A stretch of 64,000 nt of DNA from an uncultured Candidatus Melainabacteria bacterium (GTDB taxonomy: Bacteria; Cyanobacteriota; Vampirovibrionia; Gastranaerophilales; Gastranaerophilaceae): the NCBI GenBank assembly GCA_934757245.1, contig CAKVLH010000001.1:124001-188000 (forward strand), read 5' to 3'. The notes beneath the pieces were generated by a model that searched no databases, was not told the origin of the DNA, and saw nothing but the letters and a program-made list of their open reading frames with translations. Within the stretch, counting starts at the first letter, position 1. Each line of letters starts with the position of its first letter. Positions 1-9,794 of this stretch are shown here, piece by piece. The position numbers were made by a program, and so were the translations under genes.

Positions 1-690
1 TCAAAAGATAACGGATTAATAAAAGGCGTTGCAAAAGGTATTAAGAAACCCAAAAGCAAATTAGGCGCTAGAATGGATTTGCTTGTTGCTAACACATTAC
101 AACTTCTTAAAGGTCGTTCCATGGATACAATTGTTCAAGCGCAAACTGTAAATCATTTTAGAAAAACAAGAGAAGATATGGATAAATTAATGCTTTCTTC
201 ATATATTTCAGAAGTTGTAATGAATTTTGGCGAAGGTTCTGAAGCTGCTTCTAAAGAAATTTACGAGCTTCTTTATAAAGCATTAAACAGAATTTCGAAT
301 TCTGTAGAAAAAAAAGATATGCTTATTGCTGCAATAAAATTCCAATTAAAAATGCTTTTAATTATGGGATTTTGTGTAGAATTAGATACTTGCCTTTGCT
401 GTCGTGAACAAGTGTTGGATGAAGAAATGTATTTCTCATCATCTATGGGTGGAATTATCTGTAAGGAATGTAATGAACATTTGGGTGTAAAATTAAAAAT
501 GCACAATAAAATTCGTGATTTCTTGCAAGCTATGCTTCAATTTGACTTTGAATATGAAAGTGAGTACGACAAAAAAGCAACAGAAAAAGTTTGCCAAGTT
601 TGTTTTGACTTGCTGGATGAATACATAAAAACTCATACAAATAAGCGTCAAAAGTCAGTAAAATTGATTAAAGAAATGGCTGGTGTGTAA
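1..690 (+). CDS. recO: DNA repair protein RecO, 5' end outside window
   Basis: RecO helps load RecA onto SSB-coated single-stranded DNA in RecFOR gap repair (family knowledge). The frame is open from base 1. The codons before the first internal ATG (73) read GVAKGIKKPKSKLG, the typical OB-fold start of RecO, so the gene begins upstream of the window and 73 is not the true start. The C-terminal helical part holds a four-cysteine knuckle (CLCC coded near 388-402, CKEC near 460-471), as in many RecO proteins. The stop codon shares its last base with the ATG of gatD, so the two genes are probably translationally coupled. Confidence 0.88.
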   Translation, partial: SKDNGLIKGVAKGIKKPKSKLGARMDLLVANTLQLLKGRSMDTIVQAQTVNHFRKTREDMDKLMLSSYISEVVMNFGEGSEAASKEIYELLYKALNRISNSVEKKDMLIAAIKFQLKMLLIMGFCVELDTCLCCREQVLDEEMYFSSSMGGIICKECNEHLGVKLKMHNKIRDFLQAMLQFDFEYESEYDKKATEKVCQVCFDLLDEYIKTHTNKRQKSVKLIKEMAGV

Positions 691-1400
691 TGTCTAAACA
701 AAAAATCAAGCTTGCACATTTATACCCAAAATTACTTAATATCTACGGAGACGGCGGAAATATACTTGCGCTAAAAAAAAGATGCGAATGGCGCGGAATA
801 GAAATCGAAATCGATGAAATTAATATTGGTGATGAAATTTCTGAACACGATATGTATTTTATCGGTGGTGGTCAGGATTTACAGCAAATTGCCGTTTCCA
901 AGGAGCTACAAAAGCATAAAGAATTTTTGACAGCGGAGCGTGATAGAATGTCTGTTTTCTTAGGAATTTGTGGCGGATATCAATTAATGGGACATTACTA
1001 TCAACCGCATAACGGCGAAAAGTTACTCGGTATAAGTCTTTTAGATGCTTATACTGTTGCAGGCGATAAACGATTTATCGGTAACGTAACAGTTAATTCA
1101 GATTTAGTTGAACCAAATACACTTGTCGGTTTTGAAAATCATAGCGGTTTAACTTATTTAAACGGCTCAACAGAGCCAATAGGAACTGTTGTTGTAGGTC
1201 ATGGTAATAATGGTAAAGATAAAACTGAAGGCGCTCGATTCAAAAATGTTTTCGGAACGTATTTACATGGTTCTTTCTTGCCTAAAAATCCACAATTCGC
1301 AGATTATTTAATTGAACTTGCGTTAGGTTCAAAACCTGAGCCACTAGATGATACAATTGAAAATTTAGCGCACGAAGCACTAGTTGGTAAAAAGTATTAA
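690..1400 (+). CDS. gatD: Lipid II isoglutaminyl synthase, glutamine amidotransferase subunit GatD
   Basis: GatD works with MurT to amidate the D-glutamate of the lipid II stem peptide, supplying ammonia from glutamine (family knowledge). The 236-residue class I (CobB/CobQ-type) glutaminase shows the nucleophile loop GICGGYQ with Cys94, the catalytic histidine in FGTYLHG (His193), and Arg128 in DKRF, matching the substrate-binding arginine of the characterised Staphylococcus enzyme. The start overlaps the recO stop by one base. The MurT partner is not in this window and may lie upstream of recO. A generic cobyric-acid-synthase-like glutaminase is the main alternative, but length and motifs favour GatD. 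Confidence 0.83.
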   Translation: MSKQKIKLAHLYPKLLNIYGDGGNILALKKRCEWRGIEIEIDEINIGDEISEHDMYFIGGGQDLQQIAVSKELQKHKEFLTAERDRMSVFLGICGGYQLMGHYYQPHNGEKLLGISLLDAYTVAGDKRFIGNVTVNSDLVEPNTLVGFENHSGLTYLNGSTEPIGTVVVGHGNNGKDKTEGARFKNVFGTYLHGSFLPKNPQFADYLIELALGSKPEPLDDTIENLAHEALVGKKY

Positions 1401-1401
1401 G

Positions 1402-1431
1402 TTGCTCATAGTGTAAAATCTATGTTAATAT
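1402..1431 (+). promoter_or_regulatory. Promoter of fliI, predicted leaderless
   Basis: TTGCTC (1402-1407), an 18-base spacer and an extended -10 TGtTAATAT (TAATAT 1426-1431). Six bases follow before the ATG at 1438, so transcription should start at or next to the A of the start codon. No Shine-Dalgarno sequence precedes the ATG. Confidence 0.6.
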
Positions 1432-1437
1432 AAACAT

Positions 1438-2784
1438 ATGGAAGGCGTAGATCAAGAATTTATAGATGAGCTTAAGCATAAAGTCCACAAAAAGATTGAA
1501 AACGTTGATTTGTATCAATTCAAAGGTAGCGTTTCCAAGCTTTTGGGTTTGACAGTAGAAGTTAAACTCCCCGGCTTAAAAATCGGCGATTTATGCTATA
1601 TTGAAGCTGCTACAGGAGAGAAAAAACCTGCGGAAGTTGTTGCTTTTAAAGGTGATGTTGCACAGTTACTTCTTCTTTATGACGGAGCCGGAATAGGTCA
1701 AGGAAGTCTTGTTACAACTACCGGTGGCCCTATCATAATTCCTGTTGGCGATTTCTTGTTAGGACGTTTGATTAACCCTATGGGTGAACCTATTGATGGC
1801 AAACCGCTTGATGTTTCTAACGCAACTTGGAGACCTTCTGACGGGCCACCTCCTGGGCCTTTTGAAAGACCTATTATTACAGAAATGTTCTCAACTGGTG
1901 TTCGTGCGATAGATTCTTGCCTAACATTTGGCTGCGGACAGCGTATGGGCTTGTTTGCAGGTTCCGGTGTCGGCAAAAGTACACTTTTAGGTATGATTGC
2001 AAGAAATTCTGATGCGGATGTAAACGTTGTTGCACTAATCGGTGAACGTGGCAGAGAAGTTAAAGAATTCGTAGAAGATGCACTTGGACCTGAAGGTATG
2101 AAAAAATCTGTTCTTGTTTGTTCAACAGGAGACCAACCGCCTTTAATCAGACAAAAGTGTCTTCTAACAGCGACTGCGGTCTGTGAATATTTTAGAGACC
2201 AAGGCAAAAAAGTATTCTTAATGACAGATACTGTTACACGTTGTGCTATGGCAGGACGTGAAGTTGGTTTGTCTATCGGTGAACCACCAACAATGAAAGG
2301 TTATCCGCCTTCAATTTTCTCTTGGCTTCAAAAGGTTCTTGAAAGAGCCGGCAATAGTCCTAAAGGTTCGATTACAGCTTTTTATACTGTACTTATGGAA
2401 GGTGATGATATTAATGACCCTATTGTAGATACAGTTCGTGGTATTACCGACGGCCACATTTTCTTGTCAAGAAAAGTTGCCGAAGCCAATCATTATCCTG
2501 CAATTGACGTTTTGGGAAGTATTTCCAGACTTATGTCAGCAATTGCTTCTAAAGAACATAAAGAAGCTGCAGGTAAGTTACGTAAAATTATGGCAATGTA
2601 TCGTGAAAACAAGGATTTGATTGATGTTGGTATGTATCAACCCGGTTCAAACCCTAAGCTGGATATTGCAATTGAGATGATGCCAAAAATTAACGCATTC
2701 TTGCAACAAAGAACAACAGATAGTGTTAATATGCAAAATACTATTGACACTTTAATTAACATGATGTCTGGCGTAGATGTATAA
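1438..2784 (+). CDS. fliI: Flagellar/type III export ATPase FliI (SctN family)
   Basis: Hexameric ATPase that energises substrate delivery to the flagellar or injectisome type III export gate (family knowledge). The 448-residue protein has an F1-beta-like N-terminal barrel, the P-loop AGSGVGKST at about 174-182, IGERGREVKEFV, FLMTDTVTRCAMAGREVG and GYPPSIFSWLQKVLERAG, all diagnostic of FliI/SctN. It is full length. It stands alone here, without fliH or fliJ beside it; flhA is 32 kb away. Flagellar and non-flagellar versions cannot be separated from this gene alone. No ribosome site precedes the ATG, which sits directly after a -10 box. Confidence 0.93.
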   Translation: MEGVDQEFIDELKHKVHKKIENVDLYQFKGSVSKLLGLTVEVKLPGLKIGDLCYIEAATGEKKPAEVVAFKGDVAQLLLLYDGAGIGQGSLVTTTGGPIIIPVGDFLLGRLINPMGEPIDGKPLDVSNATWRPSDGPPPGPFERPIITEMFSTGVRAIDSCLTFGCGQRMGLFAGSGVGKSTLLGMIARNSDADVNVVALIGERGREVKEFVEDALGPEGMKKSVLVCSTGDQPPLIRQKCLLTATAVCEYFRDQGKKVFLMTDTVTRCAMAGREVGLSIGEPPTMKGYPPSIFSWLQKVLERAGNSPKGSITAFYTVLMEGDDINDPIVDTVRGITDGHIFLSRKVAEANHYPAIDVLGSISRLMSAIASKEHKEAAGKLRKIMAMYRENKDLIDVGMYQPGSNPKLDIAIEMMPKINAFLQQRTTDSVNMQNTIDTLINMMSGVDV

Positions 2785-2813
2785 ATTTTTATAACTTGCT
2801 TGCACATTATGTT

Positions 2814-2819
2814 TATAAT
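2814..2819 (+). promoter_or_regulatory. Possible -10 box upstream of the GH13-like gene
   Basis: TATAAT at 2814-2819 in the 170-base gap after fliI; no convincing -35 box stands 16-18 bases before it. If used, it gives a 5' leader of about 130 bases. The rest of the gap is AT-rich and carries the element listed at 2922-2938. Confidence 0.35.
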
Positions 2820-2921
2820 ACAATTCCTATGTAAACTAATAGATAGTGTGTATTGTACAATATTAATTTTTGTAAAAATTTTTTCCCGCATGCCGGAAAT
2901 TGAGCAAAAAAAAATATTTTG

Positions 2922-2938
2922 CACTCTTTATATATATG
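2922..2938 (+). promoter_or_regulatory. CTTTATATATAT element
   Basis: CACTCTTTATATATATG lies 16 bases before the GTG start of the large GH13-like gene and directly before its GAAGGAG ribosome site. Very similar strings precede the genes that start at 31191 (minus), 55877 (minus) and, less exactly, 62102. It could be a -10 region giving a very short leader, or a binding site. Confidence 0.4.
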
Positions 2939-2954
2939 AAGGAGTACTCTAAAA

Positions 2955-5900
2955 GTGTTTATAAGTAAGATTAACGGGATTTCAAATAAAATCGGATTTA
3001 AGGGTTACCAACACGTAAAAAATAATGTTGGTGAAACAGTTATGAAGTTTAATTATCCTTATGATAGTGATAAAGAGACTTGTGAAGTTCAGATTTTTAA
3101 AGTAAATCAGACACCTGATTACAATTACAAAGTTGACGAAAATCCAATTGCGACAATTAATTTGAAGCCGGAAGGCGTTAAAGTTAATTTGCAAGAAATT
3201 ACTGACTTAGATAAAAACGAAGCTTTTGCTTATAAAATAGTAAGAAAAGATAAAAATACCGGTAAAGTTATTTGGGAAGGTGCTGATACAGGTGCAAAAA
3301 TCAAACGCAGAGGTGAAGAATTTGGTTTTAGACTTCATACCGATAAAGAAAGAGATGATAGTGTATCTAATTTAAAACCTTATAATTACGTAAAAAACAA
3401 AGATGGTTCTTACAAATTAAACGAAAAAGGTGAAAAAATCCCTGTAAGATATGATTATGAAACTTCACGCTTTCAAGACGGCCCTATAGAAAGTTACAAA
3501 TACTCTCTAGTTTCTCGCAAAGGCACAACTCCAATGGTACAAGGTGCTGCGTATTTAGCGGTTCCGGATTCATTTAAACCCGGCATGAAATATAGAGGTT
3601 TTAATGAAGAAAATACCGGCGAACTTTATTATGATAAAGATTATCAAAAACAAACAGAAGGAGAAGTAAGAAATTTTTCTAATAAATTTGACGGAAGTTT
3701 AGCAGGCTTGGAAGCCTCAATTCCATATTTAAACAAAGCCGGCTATAAACGATTGTTCTCAACTCCGATAGCAAACGGCGATTCAGTATCTTCTCACAGC
3801 TATTGGAACAAAAATAACATGCAAATTGCTTCAAGAATGGGAACTACAGAAAACTTTAACTCTTTCATTAAGACATTATTTGCAAACGGTAAAGATTATG
3901 TATTTGATGGAACATTCACTTCTGAAGGCTTAGAAGGTATCCATTTCCAATATGCAAACCGTTGGATTAACAAAAATCCGCAAAGTTATTATTGGTTCAG
4001 AATGAGTAATGCTAAAGATAGCACAATCGGTCTTGGCGTATTACCTTTAAACAAAGAAAACGTAAGACATAGATTGATTAATGCTCCTTATAATTATGAA
4101 TTACAATCAAACGGTACATATAAAGCAGTTGCAAATCCGGAATATAACGCAAATAAAGAAACGTTAGTTCAACTTTATGATGCAAGAGACAACGAAAAAG
4201 CTAACGAATTGAGCGTTAACAGCCATGATGATACATTAATTCAATATACTTTTGAAATTGACCCTAAAGAATATCAAGACAGAATCAATGTAATCAACGA
4301 TTTAAACAAAAATGCAGACAATAAAATTAACTTAGAAAGTCCTGAAGGCACTAAATTGGCTTGCGAATTTTCTAACTTTAAATTTGATGAAAAAGTAAAA
4401 GATGGTGGCATGAATACTTGGGATGCCAACACTGATATGGTAAAAATGAACTACCACATCTCTGGCTACGATGAAAAATTGTTGCAATCAATTACAGATT
4501 TAGACCAACGCGCGCACGAAAGAGAATTAATTGTACGCGGTACCAAGGAAGTTCAAGATATGGCAATCCAAGCCGGTAAATATTGGACTGAAACATTTAA
4601 AGATGTTCAAACGATGTACACTGCGCAAACTCTTGGTGGTGTAAAAACTTTGGACGGCATTAACAAATTGGTTGAAGCAGGCAAGTTGCCAGAAGAAGTG
4701 AAATTGCCGGATGAAGCATTAAATAATATTCTAAATGGTCAATATATGCTTTCTCCAAAGGGTGTTTTACCAAAAGATGATGTTACAGTTAAAGCCTTAA
4801 TGAAAATGCCGTTAGATGCATTGGAATTTGGTGAAAATACTGTTGGTGTTTTATCTACTTCATATTTTTCAAACAGAGCAACAACAGATGAAACAATTGG
4901 TGTAACTAGATTTGATTTATTAAAACAACATAATCCTCACTTAGTTAAAGAATACGCTGATACTTACAATAAAGTAAACGGTTTATTTCAAAATGAAATT
5001 AAAGAATTTGCAGACAAGATTATTAATAAAGTCAACGAAAATTCAAATGAAAAATTGCTAGATAAAAATGGCGATTATACTGAATACGGCGAATACGTAA
5101 TGGAATTAATGGGTAAAGAAATTACTAAATACGCTATGTTGAAGGCTCTTGCCGGTGATAAATTAAAAACAAAAATTTTGAATAATAATGAAATTACTTA
5201 TGATTATGACGCATTGAAAGATATAACAACTCTAAAAGCATTGGGTATTAATGCTCATAGTCCGGAAGATGAAGCAAGCCAGCTTGAAAAGAAATTTGAA
5301 AAAGGTTTAAAACGACTATCAGATAAAGATGTTTCTTATGTAGCCGATTCAATTACAAAACGTATTGCCGGTACAGATACTTCAAGTTTCAGATTGGCAG
5401 AAGCTCTTGTTGATAAAGCAAGTTTAGGACTTGATTGGAGACTTGATGCTGCAAAAGACGTTATGGATATGGATGCAATAAGAAACGAAGATAATGACTT
5501 TGATGACAATTGGGATGATGTAATTAAGTTCTGGGGTAAATTCGTTCAAGGAGTTAAAGAATACAATCCAAACTCATATATTGTTGCAGAAATTACCGAT
5601 GTAGCCGATTTAATGATGTCAACGACCGGTGATACTTGGCCGAATGCCGGCAATACTGACATTGGCGGTAAATTTAATGGTGAACCGGATGCTATGGTTA
5701 AATTATTTAACGAAACCGGTATTACATCAGAAGCAGGTTATTCTTACTTTTATACAGATTTATTGAAACATTTTTCTAATGAATTTGAAACAGGAAGTGC
5801 AAACTCATACTTCCATGACAGTTTGAAAAACAGATTTGATTTGTTACTTGAAACAAGAAGTATTGATTATTTAAGAAACTTATATACATTCATGGGTAAC

Positions 5901-7766
5901 CACGATAAACCAAGAATGATTCATTGTTTAGCCTTAGATATGGGTTTATTCCATAATACAGGCGATAAACGTTTACATGCATTAGAATCTATGCAACTTT
6001 TATCCGGTGCAAAATCTATTGAAGATATGCCGATTGAATTCCGTTTGAATGTTGATAATAAAGATTATATGCGCACTGTTAGCACAAGAGCTATTGCAAT
6101 GAGTAAATTATTGGGTCAGGTTATAAACGAAGATTTACAAGGCATTGCATCAGAAGAAGATATTAAAAATATAAACCAAGCTTTAATTGATTTAGCAAAC
6201 GGTAATTATTTAGGAGAAGGTCAAAATATTAATTATCAAACAATTAATATTAAAGAGCTTTCCAGTCTTAATAATGCATTTGAAACAATTTTAAAAATGG
6301 CTGAAAATCATGGTTTAAATTTATCAAATGCAGAACGCAGTCAATTAATCGCTGATGTTGTTGCGCAAGCAAATAAAATGGATTTAAACGGATATCAAGT
6401 TCATGGTGATTTTGATTGGACATCTTTAGATGATGCAACAAGAGAAATTAATTATAAAGCAGGAAAAGATATATTAGGCGACAAGGGTGATTTTAGTAAT
6501 TATAGCTTATATACAGTTCAGCTTACAAAATTATTAAAAGATGCATATCTATCAACTAAAAAGAACTCAAGCGCTAAGGATGCAATTTTTGCAGGCATGA
6601 AAGATTTTGCAGAAAAATATGATAAAGAAACTGTTAAATCTCATACAACAGAACTTCCTAAATATGAAGATGCAAAAATCAGCATGAAGAAAAACGGCTA
6701 TGCATCAAGAGATTTTAAAACTGCTATAACAATGGCTATTAAACAAGCTGAATTTAATACAGGAAAAGAAATCAAAAATAAAGATGAAATCATTGCTACT
6801 GTATATAAATACGCAACAGAGCCGGCTGTAGCGAAAGCGTCAATGATTATGGAAGCTCTTGCTGGGTTGTGCGGTATTCCTACTATGTATGCAGGTGATG
6901 AACTTGGAATGACCGGTTATGAAGAAAAAGCGAAAAACGTATATCTTCAAAATAGAAATGCTTTAAACTGGTCTGAAATTGAAAGCGATAGCAAAATCGG
7001 CAATTACAGAAAAGAAGTTATGGCTTCTATGAATGGTGCAATGGCTACAAGAAGTGATGCTGATTTACACGCTTTGAACGACGGTACTCCATACGCATTG
7101 GACGTAAGCATCAATGGTAGAACAAGAGAACAAGTACAAAGACGCTTAGCAGAAATTTATAGAGCAAAAGACGCTAATCCATCTGAAAAAGAAATGGAAG
7201 CATTAGAAAAAGAACAAAGAGAATTAACTAAATCTTTAGCTAAACTTGCTTATATGATGCATAGTGCAAACGGTGATGTTACAGTAACATTGCTTGATAG
7301 TGCCAATATCGAGCATGGAAGCAGAGTTGATTATTTTGCCAAAAATGGAATTAAAAACGAACAAGATAGAAAAAAATTCTTTGCAGAAAACAACATTGAA
7401 TCAATAGACCCACATAATAAATATGTTCCAATTCAACCTAAATCAGAAATGGACAGCATTGTATTAGGTTCTGCAATTGCCCTTCCTGTTGGTACAGTAT
7501 TTGTAAATGCTAATGCAAGAGATAAAGCAAAATATGTTATAAATGAATTCGGAAATATTGTTAGAGCTGATGGCGGTAAAATTGTAATGGATGGTAAAAC
7601 ATCTAAAAACGGTGTTATGATTTTGAAACATATTAAGAAAATCGTATTCAAAGGAAGTCAAAAAAATAAACCGTTCTACAATGCACAATTTAACTTTGCT
7701 TCAAATCCTTACAAAAAGGCTGAAACAACAGAAGCCGGACAAAAATTATCAATTATGTCTAAATAA
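2955..7766 (+). CDS. Very large GH13 (alpha-amylase family)-like protein
   Basis: A 1,603-residue protein with the GH13 TIM-barrel motifs: a region-I-like VFDGTFTSEG (Asp318), region II DWRLDAAKD (Arg829 and putative nucleophile Asp831), region III IVAEITD (putative acid Glu879), region IV MGNHDKP (Asp984) and a late GIPTMYAGDELGM near 1306-1318. Regions I and II are about 510 residues apart, and region IV is about 320 from the late motif, so the barrel carries two very large insertions. The region-I Asn-His seen in ordinary GH13 enzymes is replaced. There is no signal peptide. The start is GTG, chosen because GAAGGAG lies ten bases upstream. Substrate is unknown; activity on alpha-glucans is inferred from the family only. 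Confidence 0.75.
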   Translation: MFISKINGISNKIGFKGYQHVKNNVGETVMKFNYPYDSDKETCEVQIFKVNQTPDYNYKVDENPIATINLKPEGVKVNLQEITDLDKNEAFAYKIVRKDKNTGKVIWEGADTGAKIKRRGEEFGFRLHTDKERDDSVSNLKPYNYVKNKDGSYKLNEKGEKIPVRYDYETSRFQDGPIESYKYSLVSRKGTTPMVQGAAYLAVPDSFKPGMKYRGFNEENTGELYYDKDYQKQTEGEVRNFSNKFDGSLAGLEASIPYLNKAGYKRLFSTPIANGDSVSSHSYWNKNNMQIASRMGTTENFNSFIKTLFANGKDYVFDGTFTSEGLEGIHFQYANRWINKNPQSYYWFRMSNAKDSTIGLGVLPLNKENVRHRLINAPYNYELQSNGTYKAVANPEYNANKETLVQLYDARDNEKANELSVNSHDDTLIQYTFEIDPKEYQDRINVINDLNKNADNKINLESPEGTKLACEFSNFKFDEKVKDGGMNTWDANTDMVKMNYHISGYDEKLLQSITDLDQRAHERELIVRGTKEVQDMAIQAGKYWTETFKDVQTMYTAQTLGGVKTLDGINKLVEAGKLPEEVKLPDEALNNILNGQYMLSPKGVLPKDDVTVKALMKMPLDALEFGENTVGVLSTSYFSNRATTDETIGVTRFDLLKQHNPHLVKEYADTYNKVNGLFQNEIKEFADKIINKVNENSNEKLLDKNGDYTEYGEYVMELMGKEITKYAMLKALAGDKLKTKILNNNEITYDYDALKDITTLKALGINAHSPEDEASQLEKKFEKGLKRLSDKDVSYVADSITKRIAGTDTSSFRLAEALVDKASLGLDWRLDAAKDVMDMDAIRNEDNDFDDNWDDVIKFWGKFVQGVKEYNPNSYIVAEITDVADLMMSTTGDTWPNAGNTDIGGKFNGEPDAMVKLFNETGITSEAGYSYFYTDLLKHFSNEFETGSANSYFHDSLKNRFDLLLETRSIDYLRNLYTFMGNHDKPRMIHCLALDMGLFHNTGDKRLHALESMQLLSGAKSIEDMPIEFRLNVDNKDYMRTVSTRAIAMSKLLGQVINEDLQGIASEEDIKNINQALIDLANGNYLGEGQNINYQTINIKELSSLNNAFETILKMAENHGLNLSNAERSQLIADVVAQANKMDLNGYQVHGDFDWTSLDDATREINYKAGKDILGDKGDFSNYSLYTVQLTKLLKDAYLSTKKNSSAKDAIFAGMKDFAEKYDKETVKSHTTELPKYEDAKISMKKNGYASRDFKTAITMAIKQAEFNTGKEIKNKDEIIATVYKYATEPAVAKASMIMEALAGLCGIPTMYAGDELGMTGYEEKAKNVYLQNRNALNWSEIESDSKIGNYRKEVMASMNGAMATRSDADLHALNDGTPYALDVSINGRTREQVQRRLAEIYRAKDANPSEKEMEALEKEQRELTKSLAKLAYMMHSANGDVTVTLLDSANIEHGSRVDYFAKNGIKNEQDRKKFFAENNIESIDPHNKYVPIQPKSEMDSIVLGSAIALPVGTVFVNANARDKAKYVINEFGNIVRADGGKIVMDGKTSKNGVMILKHIKKIVFKGSQKNKPFYNAQFNFASNPYKKAETTEAGQKLSIMSK

Positions 7767-7872
7767 TAATGTTTTTCTTTATTTTTAATTCAATTGATTT
7801 GATTTAAAGTTTTTGTTGTGGAATTTTTTATTGAATTGTTAAGAAAAAATAAACATTATCGCGGAAATTGAT

Positions 7873-7900
7873 TTGATACCTTATAATTATCATATATAAT
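7873..7900 (+). promoter_or_regulatory. Promoter of grpE-dnaJ
   Basis: TTGATA (7873-7878), 16-base spacer, TATAAT (7895-7900), followed by the AGGGGAG ribosome site before the grpE ATG. It looks like a housekeeping promoter. No CIRCE inverted repeat is seen. Confidence 0.6.
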
Positions 7901-7921
7901 ATTATAGGGGAGAAAATTATC

Positions 7922-8524
7922 ATGAAAAATCCATTTAGTTCTGATAAGAATGAAGAAAAATTAAACAAAGAACAAGTTGAAGAAGTTGAAAATAAAGCCG
8001 AAGAAGAAGAAAAGGCTGTAGAAGAAGCTTCTGAAGAAACTGATAATAAAGAAGAAAAAGTAGAAAAAACAGAAGAAGTAAATCCGCTTCAAGAAAAATA
8101 TGATGTATTGAATAATCAATATATGAGATTGGCTGCTGATTTTGATAATTATAGAAAACGTCAAGAGCAAGAAAAAGAAGCGCTACTTAAATATGGTGCA
8201 GAAAATACTCTTAAAAAAATGATTGAGGTTCTTGATAACTTTGAAAGAGGTATAAAGGCAATCGAGACTGTTGAAGATTGTGAAAAAGTTAAAGAATGTT
8301 ATCGTTTGGCATATAAAAACTTTACAGATGTTTTAACAAAAGCCGGTTTGGAATCAATTAAGGCGGAAGGTGAAACTTTTGATCCTAATTTTCACGAAGC
8401 TGTGATGCAAACTCCAAGTTCTGAACATCCGGAACATACGATTATTGCAGAATTGCAAAAAGGTTATAAATTAGGTGATAAGGTGCTAAGACCTACACTA
8501 GTTAATGTTGCGACAGAGGGATAA
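7922..8524 (+). CDS. grpE: Nucleotide exchange factor GrpE
   Basis: GrpE releases ADP from DnaK to reset the Hsp70 cycle (family knowledge). The 200-residue protein has a Glu/Lys-rich disordered N-terminus (about 1-55), then the long helix containing YMRLAADFDNYRKRQEQEKE, and the C-terminal beta domain with GETFDPNFHEAVMQ and GYKLGDKVLRPTLVNVA, all typical. AGGGGAG precedes the ATG. dnaJ follows after a gap holding a dispersed repeat. dnaK is not between them or elsewhere in the window. Confidence 0.95.
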   Translation: MKNPFSSDKNEEKLNKEQVEEVENKAEEEEKAVEEASEETDNKEEKVEKTEEVNPLQEKYDVLNNQYMRLAADFDNYRKRQEQEKEALLKYGAENTLKKMIEVLDNFERGIKAIETVEDCEKVKECYRLAYKNFTDVLTKAGLESIKAEGETFDPNFHEAVMQTPSSEHPEHTIIAELQKGYKLGDKVLRPTLVNVATEG

Positions 8525-8605
8525 AACTCATTACTCTCTCTTAGAGGGAGAGGGCGGAATTTTAAGTTAAGCTGTGCGAAACTTAGAAATTCGGGTGAGG
8601 GGTTA
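8525..8605 (+). repeat. Dispersed GC-rich intergenic repeat, copy 1
   Basis: The gap between grpE and dnaJ holds a small hairpin (CTCTCTCTTAGAGGGAGAG) and a 34-base core (8564-8597, containing CTGTGCGAAACTTAG). That core recurs perfectly in inverted orientation at 16119-16152. It sits inside a presumed operon, so it must allow read-through or dnaJ has another promoter. Confidence 0.75.
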
Positions 8606-8627
8606 AAAAAGGAATATAAAAATAGCG

Positions 8628-9758
8628 ATGAGTGATTACTACGAGATATTAGGCGTTGAGAGAAACGCAAGCAAAGACGAAATTAAATCAGCATTCAGAA
8701 AAATGGCGCGAAAATGGCACCCTGATGTTAATAAAGCGCCGGAAGCAGAAGCAAAGTTCAAGGAGTTGGGTAAAGCTTATGAAACCCTTATGGATGATGA
8801 TAAGCGCGCAACTTATGATAGATTCGGTGAAGATGGATTGAAAAACGCCGGATATAATTCACAAGGCCCATTTGCAGGTGGTTTTGGAGATTTGGATGAA
8901 GTATTTAACTCTTTCTTTGGTGGCGGATTTGGATTCGGTGGAGGAAGAAGACAAGACCCGAATGCTCCACAGCGTGGTGATGACTTAAGGCTTGATATAG
9001 AATTAGAATTTGAAGAAGCAGTTTTTGGTTTAACAAAAGAAATCAAAATCGACCACTTAGAAACTTGTAAAACTTGTAACGGAACAGGAACAAAAGAAGG
9101 CTCTAAGCCAACTACTTGTTCTACTTGCGGAGGTTCTGGTCGAGTACAGCAAACGACAAGAACTGTTTTAGGCCATTTTACACAAGTTGTAACTTGTCCT
9201 CATTGTCATGGTAAAGGTACTGTTATTTCTGATCCTTGTCCTGATTGTCATGGAGAAGGCAGAAAAACGGCTGAAAAGAAAATTGAACTTAAGATTCCAG
9301 CGGGTGTTGATAACGGCTCAAAAATGCGACTTTCTCACGAAGGAGATGCCGGTATTAACGGCGGAATTGCAGGCGATTTGTACGTTGTAATACACGTAAA
9401 ACCTTCTATGTATTATAAACGTGATGGTGCTAATGTGTTTACAAAGCTTGATATCTCTCCGGCTCAAGCTGCTTTGGGTGATACTGTTACTATTAAGACT
9501 TTGGACGGAGAACGCCAAGTAACAATTCCGGCAGGAATTCAACATGGTGAAGTTGTAAAATTGCGCGGAGCAGGCGTTCCTAATTTGTCCAAACCATCTG
9601 TTCGCGGAGAACATGTTGTAGTAGTCGGAATTAAGACTCCTACTCATATTTCTAACGAGGAAAAGGCACTTTATCAAAAGCTTTATGAAATCCAAATGGG
9701 ACGCAAAGCTCGCGAAAAAGAATCTATGAAAGAACGTTTAAAAGGTGTATTCAAATAA
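8628..9758 (+). CDS. dnaJ: Chaperone DnaJ (Hsp40)
   Basis: DnaJ delivers clients to DnaK and stimulates its ATPase (family knowledge). The 376-residue class A protein has a J domain with the HPD motif (about residues 4-66), a Gly/Phe-rich linker (about 80-110), four CxxCxGxG-type zinc repeats ([32 protein letters not shown]) and the two C-terminal substrate-binding barrels. AAGGA lies upstream of the ATG. It follows grpE and ends just before a strong terminator, so it is the last gene of the unit. Confidence 0.96.
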   Translation: MSDYYEILGVERNASKDEIKSAFRKMARKWHPDVNKAPEAEAKFKELGKAYETLMDDDKRATYDRFGEDGLKNAGYNSQGPFAGGFGDLDEVFNSFFGGGFGFGGGRRQDPNAPQRGDDLRLDIELEFEEAVFGLTKEIKIDHLETCKTCNGTGTKEGSKPTTCSTCGGSGRVQQTTRTVLGHFTQVVTCPHCHGKGTVISDPCPDCHGEGRKTAEKKIELKIPAGVDNGSKMRLSHEGDAGINGGIAGDLYVVIHVKPSMYYKRDGANVFTKLDISPAQAALGDTVTIKTLDGERQVTIPAGIQHGEVVKLRGAGVPNLSKPSVRGEHVVVVGIKTPTHISNEEKALYQKLYEIQMGRKAREKESMKERLKGVFK

Positions 9759-9760
9759 AA

Positions 9761-9794
9761 AATAAAGGCTGAAATTCAGCCTTTATTTTTTTTT
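9761..9794 (+). terminator. Rho-independent terminator after dnaJ
   Basis: The stem AAAGGCTGAA/TTCAGCCTTT is flanked by A and T runs and followed by TATTTTTTTTTTAT. The A-rich upstream side may let it also serve the convergent gene at 9793-10188, whose stop codon touches it. Confidence 0.85.

Noticed and set aside
7767..7921. CIRCE heat-shock operator before grpE
   Set aside because: No 9-base inverted repeat with a 9-base spacer is present; only a housekeeping-like promoter was found.
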